Part shown: in pieces, positions 52,607 to 64,000 of the stretch
Layout: each line of letters begins with the position of its first letter
Position numbering within the stretch: position 1 is the stretch's first letter
Assembly: GCA_951802425.1 (NCBI GenBank)
Contig: OX637798.1
Location: 1,240,001-1,304,000, forward strand
Direction: 5' to 3'
Source: Clavaria fumosa
Lineage: Eukaryota > Basidiomycota > Agaricomycetes > Agaricales > Clavariaceae
DNA: 64,000 nucleotides
Notes under the pieces: model-generated
Told to the model about the DNA's origin: nothing
What the model saw: the letters and a program-made list of their open reading frames with translations, nothing else
Databases searched by the model: none
Position numbers and translations under genes: made by a program

Positions 52607-55600
52607 ATGTCGCCTACAGTATCCCGACGCTCCGCGTTAAGAGAGATTCGTAAATTCTGCTACAGCACCGGGGGCACCTGCCTCAGGAACGCCGCTGCTC
52701 GTCACTTTTCGTCTCTCGGGCCGCACAACTCCGCCTCAGAGCAAGCCAAGTACCGCCTCGCAACTGCTTCCGCGGTCGCGACGCGCAACGGCCCCTCGTT
52801 GAGCTGTGGAAACGACGCGCAGCTCGAGGCTATGCGTCGCGCGCGGCAACACGGTCTGTCGCCGCCCATTCCGCGTGCACCTGCATCGTCGTCGTCGTCA
52901 TCGCTGTTCCACACGGCTGCCGCCGAGGCTCATCGGCTTCACGATGAATTTTGCTTTTTGGACGATTTTTCTTCTCTGCGATTTGATTGGCGTAAGCGGG
53001 CGACGTCGCGTTCCGGAAGCAGGGCCAAAACGCGCCATCATCAACATAGAGCGCCGCGCTGGAGGTCTGAGCATCACAGCATGCCTGAAGAGGGCTCATC
53101 GTTTTACCACGAAATCAGTGTCTACAAGAAACGGTCGTTGTTATTTTTTAAATCCTCGAGACAATCTGACATGTTCATCAGTATAGATTCCTGCCTATGA
53201 TCTATGCGGAGCAAACCGAAAAGGAGAACGTACTCAAAGAGCGACTCTCGAACTGGAGTTCTCAGAAGCTAATGAACGAAGGCTACTGTTTGACTGGCCT
53301 CATAGCATTTTGGCTGGACAAGCATCACTTCGGTCGGCCAATCGCCGCCTTCTGGTTTGGTGCTGGAATACCCCTGCCGAAGCAACACCGCTTTGGGTTA
53401 GTTATATACGTCTAGTTCCCAGAAAAATTGCATCTCATTGGATACGTCGTCACCAGGAGAGGCACACAAGTCCTGGTATCCAAAACTGATCCTCTGCAAG
53501 AAAACCCAATGCGCGCGAATGTCGTCACCAGCACAGAAACCCAACTAACACTTTCATTCATGGAGAAGGCACCGCTGGAGGACACTAAATGGAGGTTCGC
53601 GTGGTGATCTCCTTCCGTTTGACCGTTCTTTTTCACATGCCGTCCTTAGGCTCGATCTGGGTGTCTCGAACATTGCGTACGAGCGTATGCAGGATGCTCT
53701 CACTCAACTGCACAACGACCCCGCTCTGCAATGGAATGATCCAGATTACCTCTTGAAGGGCACTGATCTACGACCCGTCCTACTCAAGTCTTTCTCTCCG
53801 TCGCCCGCATCTGCACACACCCCGACACCGCTGCAGACGCCCGACGAGGTCCGGTACCTCCCGCAGGACGCGCTGGATCACGGGAGCCGCCTCCCCGGCG
53901 ACACAGAGGGGGCGTTCAAGCACGACATGTGCATTCAGAGCTGGGCCAGACGATACGCGAAGCCCAATCCCGTCAGGGTCGAAGGTGATCCTGAACTCCC
54001 GCTCAACGCCACGCAAATCCGGGCGATTGCGATGATGATTGGGGAGCGCTTGAGTCTCGTTCAGGGCGTGAGTCCTGTCCTTCCTTGCTTGCTTCGTGGG
54101 AAGACGTTTCTATGATCAGCTGACTCTCATCTAGCCTCCCGGAACTGGGAAATCCAAAACTATCGTCGAAGCCGTAAAGCTTCTCAAGGTAAGCAGACTT
54201 TGACCTCAATGCGGGATCTACCCACACCATTCGTTTTCGTCCTGGTCTAGGCACACTTTGAAGTTACCCATCCGATCCTTATATGCGCATACACCAACGT
54301 CGCCGTTGATCATCTGGTCGAGGGCCTGGCCAAGTCCCAGCTCAAACCCCTCCGCGTCGGTAACGTGAACCCCTTCAACGAATTCATCGGCCAATATTCC
54401 GTGGAGTTCAAGTTGTCAAAGCATGCGCTCTACGATGGGTACATGCGGGCTACAAAGGACGTAGAACAGCTAGAGAACGCGATATCCGAACTCAATGAGA
54501 CGAAAGACGTAGCTCGGTGGCCGGATGTGGTACGACGCAAGGAGGAGCGGCTGAAAAGGATGAGGATGCTGCGATCCAAACATAGACGGATGATGCTTCG
54601 CGACATCATCAGAGACGCAGACGTGGTTCGTGGTTCTGTTTCGGCACCGCTATCTCATTTCCAAGCTGTCAACCTGATGGAGTGCTCTGGGCAGATATGC
54701 ACGACGTGTCTCTCATCGGCCGACCAAGACCTGAACGTCATTGATCTCCCCGTGGTGCTTCTCGACGAGGCGTCCATGTCCACGGAACCCGCGTCGTTGA
54801 TTCCTCTGATGAAAGGCGTACGTACGTTGGGATAGACTGCCCCAAGGATATGTAACGTGCTGACCCCTCTCCTTTGCAGTCGCAGCACATCGCCCTTATT
54901 GGTGACCATAAACAGCTACCACCCGTCATCACAAGCCAAGAGGCCCGAGACGCTGGGTTCGGCCTGAGCCTCTTTGAACGGCTGACAGAGGAAGGAGGTT
55001 CGGTTTCCCCACAGCTCCTTTCACAGGAGTTATCATTTGTTAGAGACTGACCATATTTCAGACGTCCCGTCAATCATGCTTGACGTACAGTATCGCATGC
55101 ATCCTGGCATCTCCAAGTTTCCTTCGTCCGAGTTTTACGACCGTGCTTTGGTGGACGGCACGGTGGACTCGATGGGCAGGGTCCATCCGACTCTGACACC
55201 GCCCATCTCGAGGCATGTGCGGCGGGATCCCGTGACTGGATACCAGAGCCCACTCGTGTTTATCGACCATGCCGGGCCAGAGACGATTGTAGACCGAGGC
55301 AAGGTGAACAAAATAGAAGCTTACATCATCTGCAACATCGTAGAAGATCTCTTACAGCGGAACGTCGTAAGTTTTTTTTAATAAAGGATGTTATTTGGAC
55401 AAACTTCTGTCTGACCGCCGTCTTGACGCAAAAGCAACTCCGCTGCTCGGAAATCGGGATCATCGCGGCGTACGCGGCGCAGGTGTCGTTGCTGACGCGG
55501 ATCTTCAACACGGACGCGACGTTCGCGGAGCGGTTCAAGCGGGTGCTGGGCGAGCACCGGACGAGCGAGTTATCTGAGATGGAGATCCGGACGGTAGACG

Positions 55601-55911
55601 GGTTCGAAGGGCGGGAGAAGGAGGTCGTGATCTTCTCGACCGTGCGGAACAACGCGGGGGGCCACATTGGGTTCCTCGCGGACCGGCGGCGGCTGAACGT
55701 GGGGCTGACGCGGGCGAAGCGGGGCTTGTTTGTGGTGGGGAGCATTGACACGCTTGGGGTGGGGAAGGTGGGGCATCGGTATGCGGGGCCGGCTGGGACG
55801 GGGGTGGGGAAAGGGGCGGGGACGTGGCGCCGGTATGCGAAATTCCTCAAGGACCAAGGGTTGGTGGTCTCGATTGGGCAGGAGAGTCTGGGAGGTATCC
55901 TGCCCGCCTGA
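52607..55911 (+). CDS. Upf1-like SF1B helicase, possibly mitochondrial
   Basis: Ten exons close to 913 residues: 52607-52991, 53050-53117, 53182-53359, 53423-53594, 53650-54067, 54135-54188, 54251-54817, 54880-54997, 55062-55366, 55435-55911. Helicase motifs in order: QGPPGTGKS (about 406-414), DEASMS (about 597), GDHKQLPP, VQYRMHP, TVDGFEGREKEVVIFSTVRN, and RLNVGLTRAKRGLFVVG. The set matches superfamily 1B enzymes of the Upf1/IGHMBP2/Hcs1 group, which unwind RNA or DNA 5' to 3'. The first 60 residues (MSPTVSRRSALREIRKFCYS, AARHFSSLGP) are basic and poor in acid, like a mitochondrial presequence. The last exon is markedly G/C-rich compared with its neighbours. It is not Upf1 itself: the CH zinc region is missing. 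Splicing of the first three exons is the least certain part. Confidence 0.85.
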
Positions 55912-57302
55912 TCCGGTCACTCTATGGTAATGATTGTATATTACTTTTTTTGGATTCTAGATAGCGTTTGAAAGATGTAGAGGGTGTTAGTTATTCTGTT
56001 ACGAATAGCGAGGCTTTTACTTGAACCCGCGAAGAGCGGAACGAAAGAAGGCATTCTTGTATAGTACTATACCGGGACATGGTTGTTACTACGGAACCGA
56101 TCTAAGAAGCGAAGGGGTCTACTCTAAAGGCACAGACGGTTCTCTGGCACATGGGATGGTTAGCATATAGAAGAAGGTCATTGTACAAATTGCGGTTCTA
56201 CCTGAGGCCGGCTGTTGCACTCGGCGATGCTGTTGGACAGATTGATGAGCGCTGCTTTAGCCAAAGAGGGGGGCGGGCGGATCTGTCGGGCCAACGTTGT
56301 TCATCAACGCGCCACGCACCCATTGTTGGGTAATACGGTGTGTGTCATGTGCACGGCAATCGACTCACTTGGTTATGGCACGGCGGCACGGCATTTGACA
56401 TAGGAGATGGTCCCTTTTTTGAGTCATGATATATAATAGGGATGATGATAGCGCAGTACAAGCAAACCTGTACGATGGCAGACTCGCTAAATTTCCCTTG
56501 TTCGTTAAACTCTCAATGAGAGACGGGAGAATCCATTCAGGAATACTACACTAACAGTAAGAATTGACACAGCACAGTTCGCTGTCCGCCACAGGCTAAT
56601 TCGGTTTAGCGGCAATGTCTCGGAACCCAAAATTGGGTAATCTCCCCTTTTCCTCGGTAAAGAGGAAATCAGTGTCAAAAATTTTTTGAAAGAGAGAAAG
56701 AGAGAGAGACTAAGTCGTGTATGTGTGTGTGCCATTTGTGCCAGCAGTGCTTTGAGTGAGTCAAACGTTCGACATCGTCGTCCTTGAGTCATTACACATA
56801 GGCTTAAGGGCGTTGCTCAGCATCAGAGCAATAGTTAGCCGCTCTCCATCAGACCCCCTTGGCGCCACACTCTCATCAGGTTGTTGCTGTCTCTGCCCTT
56901 CTACCACCTGGTCAAGGCGTTTGCGAAGCCTCGAGCGTCAGTGGTTCTCTGACTGCATCACCCTTGGCCCCGCGACGCTCCAACTCTCTCCAATCCGAGA
57001 ACCAATTATTACATTGAGGATATTCACAACCTTCTTCTCGAGCGCGTCGACGATCGCGTCTTATTTCTTTTTTATATATATTATATATATTATCTCTCTC
57101 TCTCTCTTCTCTGTTTCTTTTCCTTCTCTTCTTCTCAACGTTATCGGGCACAACAAACCTTCTGCGTGGTCAGTTCTCTTTTTCAATTGTTGTACATGTA
57201 AAACGATTGACCCTCTAAATACCCTGGCCGTCAGAACACACACCATCACTTGGACCATCGCCAGACTGACGCCCATCCAAAAAACTAACCTAACAATATC
57301 CA
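55912..57302. other. intergenic region with pyrimidine-rich leader of the next gene
   Basis: About 1.4 kb without a credible gene. At 57071-57093 there is an A/T run (TATATATATTATATATATTAT) followed by a CT dinucleotide run (57094-57111) and further pyrimidine-rich sequence. These are common just upstream of transcription starts in basidiomycetes. The ORF 56756-57370 and its neighbours have no domain. Confidence 0.6.
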
Positions 57303-60283
57303 ATGGCGTTCACAACTCACTCACAGGCCTTGAAGCACCCCCACCCCAGCACCGTCTACCGTCGCGCTGACAAATTCGTGCTCCCACCGGATCTTCAACG
57401 ACTTCAGCTCCACCATCCACAGCTTGCTAGCAGTCGTGCTTGCCTCACATCCACCTCGATGGTGCCACCTGGCAGTGGCGCCCGCGTGTTCTTCGGAGGC
57501 TCAGCTCCCGCTTTCGCCTACCCTCCTCGTGACTCAGCCGATTTTGATGACGAGTCTGAAGAGGAGGCCACGATCATCGATTCCTTTGCCCCCAAAGTCC
57601 CTTCCCTGGACTTATCTCCTAGCTCGTCCGTTAGTAGCGACCTGGACACAGGGGGTGGTGCATCCTCGTTCGACGCCTTTCTTGAGACTCGGTCTCGCGT
57701 TGTCCGTGTGAGTCATCATCCCAAAATCCAAAATGCAGGAGAGAAGATTATATTGATAACGAACGATGTCAACGTTGACGTTTCGTCGCACAGCTTCTGA
57801 ATATCCCGTTCCCCAAGACAACGTCCCTGAGGTTGTTCTGTAGCGAGGTCTAGTGTCCCACCCCCCGGCTCCTCTTTGATGCCTGCCTTATAAACTGATC
57901 ATGGTTGTTGTCATCGTCTAGACTCAGCCTATAACATTGTGGGCAATTCGAGAGGACTACGTCGGATCCAGACCGAAAGAAGACAGTGTTTGGGCCGTAT
58001 TTCAAACCCACACGGAGGTGAGGATCCGTGATACCCGATTACATATTATCACTTCGCGTTTCCTTTTCGAGCCTTTCTTATCACGTGCTCGTATTGGGCC
58101 ATCCACCAATTTGGCAGGGTCGGGTCCCAAGTGGCGGTTATTATTGGCTTGTAACCCACACGGGTATCCCCTGGATACCTGTGTAGCCGAATTTCTCTCT
58201 CATTCTTGGCACATCAGTTTCATGCTCGTTTCGACCCATCTTTATCCCGGTCTGGCTCTAACAGCGACCGGGGACAACTCGATCGCTACGTTTCCGAACC
58301 ATTTTTATGCTTCGACCATTTCTTTTCCCATCATTTTTCCTTGGTTCTTGCGATTTATTTTGATTCAAATCTTCTCACATCGATGGGGCTATGCTGACAC
58401 GATCTGCAACGTTTAGGCCTGTGTCGCTCTCTCTCTCTCTGGTCCCTCGATGTCGGTAGTCACAGCGCTGGAGAATGAGTTGGAACCATTTCATAAACTA
58501 CAACGCATCTTCTTGAACACCTCCGTATGTTTTATTCATTTTGATAATTTTTTTTCTTTTTTTCCACAATCGTATTTCCACCCATCCCCTTTCCACCCCC
58601 TTCTCTCCACGTGATGGCGCACAGTTTTCGCTTAAGGAAATTATCAGGACGGAACGGTGCCACAACCTTCTTCCGCTCTCTGTTCATCCCCTTCTCCTGC
58701 GCCCGTCAAAGACGTCGTCCACGCGATGTCCCGGTCCATTCTCGATGGCTCAACAGCCGGGAGCAGCACCGCAACAATGAAGTTCGCTCGAGAGCTCGGC
58801 GACTACACCCTCTCGTCCAATCCGCCCAATCCGAGGACGAACTTCAGGCTGGGAGACTGGATGTGAGTAGCTTTGTGTTTCTCTTCATGTCTCTGCGACA
58901 CACGATAGCGAGGCGTTGCTATGTCTTCTTTCATCCGTGTCGTTGTCATCCACGCCTTTGATGGTCGCCCCTTGTGCTGGTCCAGAGCGCTGACAATGGT
59001 ATCCCCAGATGTAGCTCTCCAAACTGTGCCGCTCACAATTTCGGGTGCGTGGAATCTCCCTTTGACTTTGGGCGCTCAAAGGCGCCCGATTGATGCATTA
59101 TGCTTACCTCATCGATCCCCTTTGTGCAGACGAAACATGGCATGCATAGGATGCGGCTACCCACGCTGCGGCACCCATCGAGGTGCCACGCCACTATCGT
59201 CCTCGCCGCACACGCACCTCCAGCACCAGAACGGGGCGATCCTGTCCTCGCGCGTGAACTCGTCTCCGCGGTTCGTCTACTCGACGGGCGCCGCCGCCGC
59301 CCCGCGCGGTGCGTTCGGACACGCGTCCGCCGCGGCGGGGGGGTCGTCCGTCTTCGCGGCGTCGGCGGCGCCGTCTGCGTTCGCCGTGGCACCGTACACG
59401 TTGGCGCCCGCGCCGTACCCGCCTACGACTCCGCCCTCGACGACGGCGACGGTGACGGCATCGGCGCCGAGCACGGCGGCAGCGGCGGCGGTGGCGCTGC
59501 CGAAGCCGGCGGGTGCGGGGGCGTTGCAGCACCCGCCGCTGCTGACACCGTCGGGCCGCGCGTTCGCGATGGGCGGGAAGGTGCAGAACATCTCGTCGGA
59601 CCCGCTGGCGCCGTGCGTCATGTACTGGCCGGCCAACGAGCCTCTGCCTGTCCAGGGCCAGATTCGTCCGAGTTCGCTTACGGGTATCCCGGTGCGTTTC
59701 TTTCTTTTCTCTGGCTTTCTTTGACGGCTGGCGCAAATTGGAGTGGCCTCACTGATGATGACTTTTTTCCTGTTTCTCCTTAAACAGCAACCTCCGATTT
59801 TGAACACGGGGAACAGAGGTCCCATCGAGCACCAACCGGGTGACTGGATTTGCCTCAAGTGCAATTATCTCAACTGGAGGCGAAGAAAAGTCTGCCAGAC
59901 ATGCTATCCATGTGAGTGGGCTTCATCTTGGTGCGATTCCCTGATCTTCTGTTTGGTGTTTAATTTCTGTGCTTCCTTAAGACGCCGAGGGAAACGGAGA
60001 CTCCATTTCGTCTACCGTGCAAGCCGAGCGGATCGCCTTGCTCACGTCTGTCCTCGCGCAAACGGGCTCCATGTCTTTGTTACCCGCAACACCCACCATC
60101 TCCGCCGCCTCTTCCTCTTCTTCCCATCATATGAGAGCACACTCCGTGACGCCGGCGCCGGCGCAGGCCCGAAGCGCCGACTTCTGCTACGGCTCGAATG
60201 GCGTCGTGCACCGGTCGCGTTCCCACTTCGAGCTCGGACAATATGCGCATGCACAGCAACAACAACAGCAGCAGCAACAGCAA

Positions 60284-60345
<62 letters not shown>

Positions 60346-61000
60346 ACAGCAACAACAACAACAACTGCAGCTGCACGAACGGCTCCAGCTGTTGCATTTG
60401 AAATCACAGCCACAGCCCCAACTGCAACCGCAGCCTATCTACCAGACCTCGGGCCACCGTCACCCGTCGCCCCCACGCAGCAGCAGCAGCAACAGCAGCA
60501 GCGGTTGCGGTGTTGATGACAACAAGTTGTCGTCTGAGACGCCTCTGCTGCATGCGCCGGCACCGTTGTTACTACCGTCCTTCTTGCAGGACATCATCCA
60601 GTCCCCGAACGAGTCCCCCACGAGCACCTCCTCGGCCGACTTCTCGTTGGGCGAGCCAGACGCGAGCGTGACTCTGCCGCTGGGAGCCCTCTCGCGCAAG
60701 AGTACCGGTAACGCTAACAATGGTGCTGGTGCTGGTGGGAATCGCCGCAAGGACCCGATCTCGCCCTCGCTACGGAACATATGGCGGTTCGACGACAGCG
60801 AAGAGACGAAGATGATGTCGTCGTCGTCGTCGTTGTCCTCCTCCCAACACCCGTTCCTCATTGGCCTTGCTAGTATGGCCAGCCGGGAGAAGCTGCGAGG
60901 GACGACTGCGGCGCCCACGACGACCACGACCGCTGCTGGTGGTGGTCACGAGGGCGGTCCAGAGATGTTGCATCGTCTCCCTCCGCTCATCGCCCCGTGA
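57303..61000 (+). CDS. RNA-binding protein with RRM-like domain, two RanBP2 zinc fingers and a polyQ tract
   Basis: Nine exons give 872 residues: 57303-57707, 57794-57847, 57922-58017, 58417-58524, 58648-58862, 59009-59044, 59130-59691, 59788-59911, 59982-61000. An RRM-like fold (about 133-225; LLNIPFPKTTSLRLFCSE, SVWAVFQTHTEACVALSLSG) is followed by two RanBP2-type zinc fingers, WICSSPNCAAHNFGRNMACI (about 292) and GDWICLKCNYLNWRRRKVCQ (about 510), which in relatives bind single-stranded RNA. The C-terminus is low-complexity with 37 glutamines (60254-60364). The layout resembles yeast Nrp1. Intron 58018-58416 is 399 bases, far longer than the others, and the acceptor at 58647 is chosen by phase. 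Confidence 0.82.
60254..60364 (+). repeat. CAG/CAA polyglutamine microsatellite
   Basis: Thirty-seven uninterrupted CAG or CAA codons lie in the RNA-binding protein gene, with the two codons mixed and a pure run of eight CAG. Length is likely to vary among strains. Confidence 0.95.
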
Positions 61001-61729
61001 AGACTCTCGATTATTTGACTGCTCTTGCTCCATGAAGGCGTACAACTGTTCTCTCACCACTCGGTATCTTCGGCTCATACCAAACTTTTTTTATTATCTC
61101 GCAACTGGGGGGAATCAACTGAAAGGAAGATACTTACGGCCTAATGCATCGCAAACCTCGAATCTTCGCGGCTTTTTTTTCCTTCTTTTTCTTACTCTTT
61201 TGTGCCAAAAGGCGCTCGGTCGCATTACCGAGAGAATGCACGCTCGGGAAAAGGAGGGCAGGTGACAAGGACATCGGTGGAATCAACAATACGCAGGTAG
61301 ACGCAATTGAACCTCTGTTCAGCCTTTTTTTTTCTTTTTTTCTCCTTTTCTTTTCTTCTCTTTTCCTTTTGGAAAATCTACTTGCCGCGGACGTTTCTTT
61401 TTGATTCCTCCCTGAAATCCCCCCCTTCCTGAGTTATTGGTATCTACACTACTTTTTTTTTTTTTTCATCAGGCCGCGGAGCTTCGAGAACGTTTGTCTT
61501 GTTCGCGCATTTCTGTGTGCAAGCTGCCTCTGTATCTGTGATAGGTGGTTGTACAGTATATCCTTATCGATATATTTTTTGGTGCTGTGAATGCAATGAA
61601 TGGATTTGCGACTGGGACGGACTCCAAAGTCGAGTTGAGGAAAAGCATCACGTGTATAAATCTTCGAGCGCGCGTCGCCCATACTAGCCCATACTAGATA
61701 GACCTCCTACTAGCGAACGGCGAGGACAG
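61001..61729. other. intergenic region with T-rich tracts
   Basis: These 729 bases between the RNA-binding gene and APC1 hold several long T runs (for example 61327-61370 and 61453-61466). No gene is supported. They are probably 3' and 5' untranslated sequence. Confidence 0.6.
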
Positions 61730-64000
61730 ATGTCCATTTGTGTATCCCCTCAAGGACCTGCGCTTTCGTCTGCTTCCCGGTTCCTGCAAGGTGGCCCATC
61801 TCAAGGCGGCAGCGCCCCAGATTCTGCGCTGCTTGGCTCGATCCGGGCCGCGCTGCGCGGGTATCGGGTGGACGTCGCGTCCGTGCGCTCGTCCCTCACC
61901 GCCTCTGCCGCCGCCTGCGACGCCGCCTCGCCAAAAGAGGTTGAGCTCAGCTGGAACGCGTACAGGGTCACGCTCTGCGAGGGCGGGGTGCTTCGCGCCA
62001 AGTGGGACTTCGAGGACTACGGCCAGCCCGTCCAGTGGGCCTGCATCGGCTGGCTCGAGCAGGCGTCGGACCCGCACGGCCACGTCGCCGCCTATCACCA
62101 CCACCACCGACAGGACTACGACGAGGTGCCCCTGCCCCCCCCGTCCGGCTCCAAGGAAAAGCCGACCTTCGGGCCGTTCGCGGAGGCGGATCACGACAAG
62201 AGGATCGTGCCCGAGGACGACGAGTCCCCCGTGCGCGCGGTCTTCGTGTTTCTGCGGAGCATTGGCAAGATATTCTTGATGAATGGGGTGGATTACACGT
62301 TTGGTCTGCCGTTTATCGTGCAGAAGGCTTGGCCTTTGCATCCCCACGGTGTGATGTTACAGAGAGTCCTGGAACCGAACGAGAAGGCCGAAGCGGAGCT
62401 CTCTGGAGATATCACGCTGCCCACCATCTTCTCCATTACCAGCCCGTATTCTGAACCCTGCGCAGTCGCCGTGACGAGGGGAATCGTTCATGGTTTCAGC
62501 GATATCCCTGCAGCGTTGGAGGATGAGGACGAAGATTTCAGCAAACCCTTGAATTCCGTTCCTGCTACCGAAATGGTCATCTCAGTGACTTCAAGAGATC
62601 ACGGAGCGGACCACCACGACATCACTGTCACAATTGACGTGGATAAACGGCAACTGACAGTCTGGCGCTACGCTTACGTCAAACCAAAGGACCTCCCACT
62701 TCCGCTGGCACGCAGCGGAGGTTCAAGCGAAGGTGGTTCGTCGAAGCCTCGCCCGCGCTCCTCGCTCATGGCTGATCTGGTTGGGTCGATTGAACGAATT
62801 AATCCCGCAGCCTCATATTTGTCTCGGGAGGGCTCCCCGGCCGCTACACAGTTACCTCCCCGTCCGAGTTACCCTGGAATCATTCCCGCTCTTTCCACCG
62901 CAACAACGATGGCGTCGCTCGTGAGCGGTGTCGCGCAACCACCCCCACCATTGACGCAAAAATCGAAAGGGCGCCGAAATTCCCTTGCTCGCAATGATTT
63001 AAGCGTCACCATGGACAGGATGGTTTTGGGCGGCAGGGCGGATATGGATTCGGCTCCCCCCATCGACCATGGGAGGATGAGATCTGCTCACTGGATGGAA
63101 ACATTATATTCTGAGCAAATCCCAGAACAAGAGTGCGTATTTGTGTCTTTCACTTGTACGGCCAAACTGACCTACGAAGCAGCGCAGATTCTTGGCAGAA
63201 TGTCACAGTTGCCTTGTTTGACCATCGTTTTGATGGGAAAGTAGAGCGTTCCTTGTTGGGGATATGCTTTCCTCGGAGCCAAAACGTGTTCATTTTCTCG
63301 CTGTCGCATGAGGATGACAAGGTCAAATTGAGTCAACAGAAAACCATCATCGGTGTTTCGATAACGGCTGTTCGCGCAACACGCGACACGATATACGACC
63401 TCCTCGTCGTCAAGCCTGACGGCAGTCTTGTCGCGCTCACTCACGGCTTGAACGAGCTACAAATTGGACTTGACTCCGTCGACGATGGTCCTACTATGGA
63501 AGTCGATGAGCCCAGCGTGCAGACCCTTTTTGGGAACGTCTCCCATCGAAAAATCGTGTCAGTGCAGGATGCAGTTGGCTCTTCTGTCACCCTTGTCTTT
63601 GAAGACAGTGCAAAGACGCGTTGTTGTTTGGATTTCGTGGCCCAAGATCCTTTGACGGCATTGGTTCTGCGTTGTTTTGCAAACGTGTTACCCGAAGATC
63701 TATTCTTCCAATTACATCGCTCCTTCATCGAGGAGTGGTCTGCTTGCCGCTTTCGAGTCTCAGATGGTGTGGAATTCGACTGCTTTGTCGCCGCGCTGTC
63801 TGAGATCTTTCAACTCCCCGACGACTCTAAGCCGCCTTCGTGGAAAACAGCATGGGATGCGCTCTCGGACTCTTCCTCGTCTGCTCGATTTCAGGACGAC
63901 AAATGCTTCAGAATGCTGCAATTCCCACCCCCATCCCCAACCCCTTTACAGCCTCCCGCACCCCTCCATTCCTCAGATCTATATACGCATCTCACTAACT
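61730..64000 (+). CDS. APC1: anaphase-promoting complex subunit 1 (partial, runs off window)
   Basis: Exon 1 is 61730-63132 and exon 2 starts at 63183 and is open to the window end, giving the first 740 or so residues of a protein usually about 1700-2000 long. The N-terminal WD40-like beta-propeller of Apc1 is visible: VRAVFVFLRSIGKIFLMNGV, DYTFGLPFIVQKAWPLHPHG, ITLPTIFSITSPYSEPCAVA, then DSWQNVTVALFDHRFDGKVE after the intron. A serine- and proline-rich disordered loop (about 350-450) interrupts the propeller, a place where Apc1 is phosphorylated in other species. Apc1 is the largest scaffold of the APC/C ubiquitin ligase, which drives anaphase and mitotic exit. The intron acceptor at 63182 was chosen because it alone joins the frames with a D-S-W-Q-N match. 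Confidence 0.88.

Noticed and set aside
58018..58416. An extra coding exon in the 399-base intron (open for 159 codons)
   Set aside because: Keeping it would break the RRM-like domain; good GT and AG ends join the flanking frames in phase.
59194..59864. Long antisense ORFs over the RNA-binding gene (180 and 195 residues)
   Set aside because: They arise from high G/C content and Ala/Ser/Pro-rich codons of the sense exon; no independent signal.
60042..60413. Poly-leucine and poly-valine ORFs opposite the polyQ run
   Set aside because: They are simply the other frames of the CAG/CAA repeat.
1..64000. A prokaryotic-style defence system, CRISPR array or biosynthetic gene cluster
   Set aside because: All host genes are intron-rich fungal housekeeping types; the only direct repeats are the minisatellite, LTRs and polyQ, and no backbone biosynthetic enzyme is present.

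Overview
This is a nuclear genomic window from a filamentous basidiomycete, most likely an Agaricomycete. The evidence is many introns of about 40 to 70 bp with GT..AG ends, compact gene spacing of about 100 to 500 bp, fungal orthologues (RFT1, FIG4, LAA1/HEATR5, GEN1/Yen1, TSC2, APC1), a TKL-type kinase carrying a C1 domain, and fungal Copia and chromodomain Gypsy retrotransposons. The species cannot be fixed from the sequence alone. REGION 1 (1-24000) is a transposon island. Its left part (1-3695) is a scrap heap: a gag zinc-knuckle piece, a short LTR piece, a frameshifted pogo/Fot1-like transposase C-terminus, an 800 bp internal Copia slice, and the integrase-chromodomain end plus LTR of a Gypsy chromovirus. 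From 3696 to 21161 lies a nest of three Copia elements: A2 (minus strand) inserted into the Gypsy LTR, A1 (plus strand, same family) inserted into A2, and B (minus strand, a different family) also inserted into A2. Each of the three insertions has its own matching 5-bp target duplication, and each element's two LTRs look identical, so the nest is young. A1 and B keep complete polyprotein ORFs. To the right are a minus-strand Gypsy LTR/gag fragment (21203-22396), an A/T-rich 58-bp minisatellite (about 22690-23340) and a roughly 500 bp mariner-type MITE (23364-23861). REGION 2 (24153-64000) is a gene-dense host segment with twelve gene models. Eleven are complete and every complete model closes to a whole number of codons after splicing by eye. 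The twelfth, APC1, runs off the window end. In order: TKL kinase with C1 domain (-), FIG4 (-), LAA1 (+), two unrecognised proteins (+,+), GEN1-like resolvase (+), TSC2 (-), RFT1 (-), SAP-domain membrane protein (-), small cysteine-rich secreted/anchored protein (+), Upf1-like SF1B helicase with a possible mitochondrial presequence (+), RRM-like/RanBP2 zinc-finger/polyQ RNA-binding protein (+) and APC1 (+, partial). FIG4 and LAA1 are divergent across only about 100 bp, and both act in endosome/vacuole traffic. TSC2 connects to TOR signalling; GEN1 and APC1 to recombination and the cell cycle. The rest look like ordinary housekeeping neighbours rather than a cluster with one function. The most unusual observations are a shared primer-binding site in the two Copia families that matches the anticodon region of a tRNA-Met (half-tRNA priming), the fully dated nested insertions, the chimeric transposon junctions, and a four-copy E-box palindrome cluster in one divergent promoter. 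No bacterial-type system, CRISPR array, rRNA or tRNA gene was seen.
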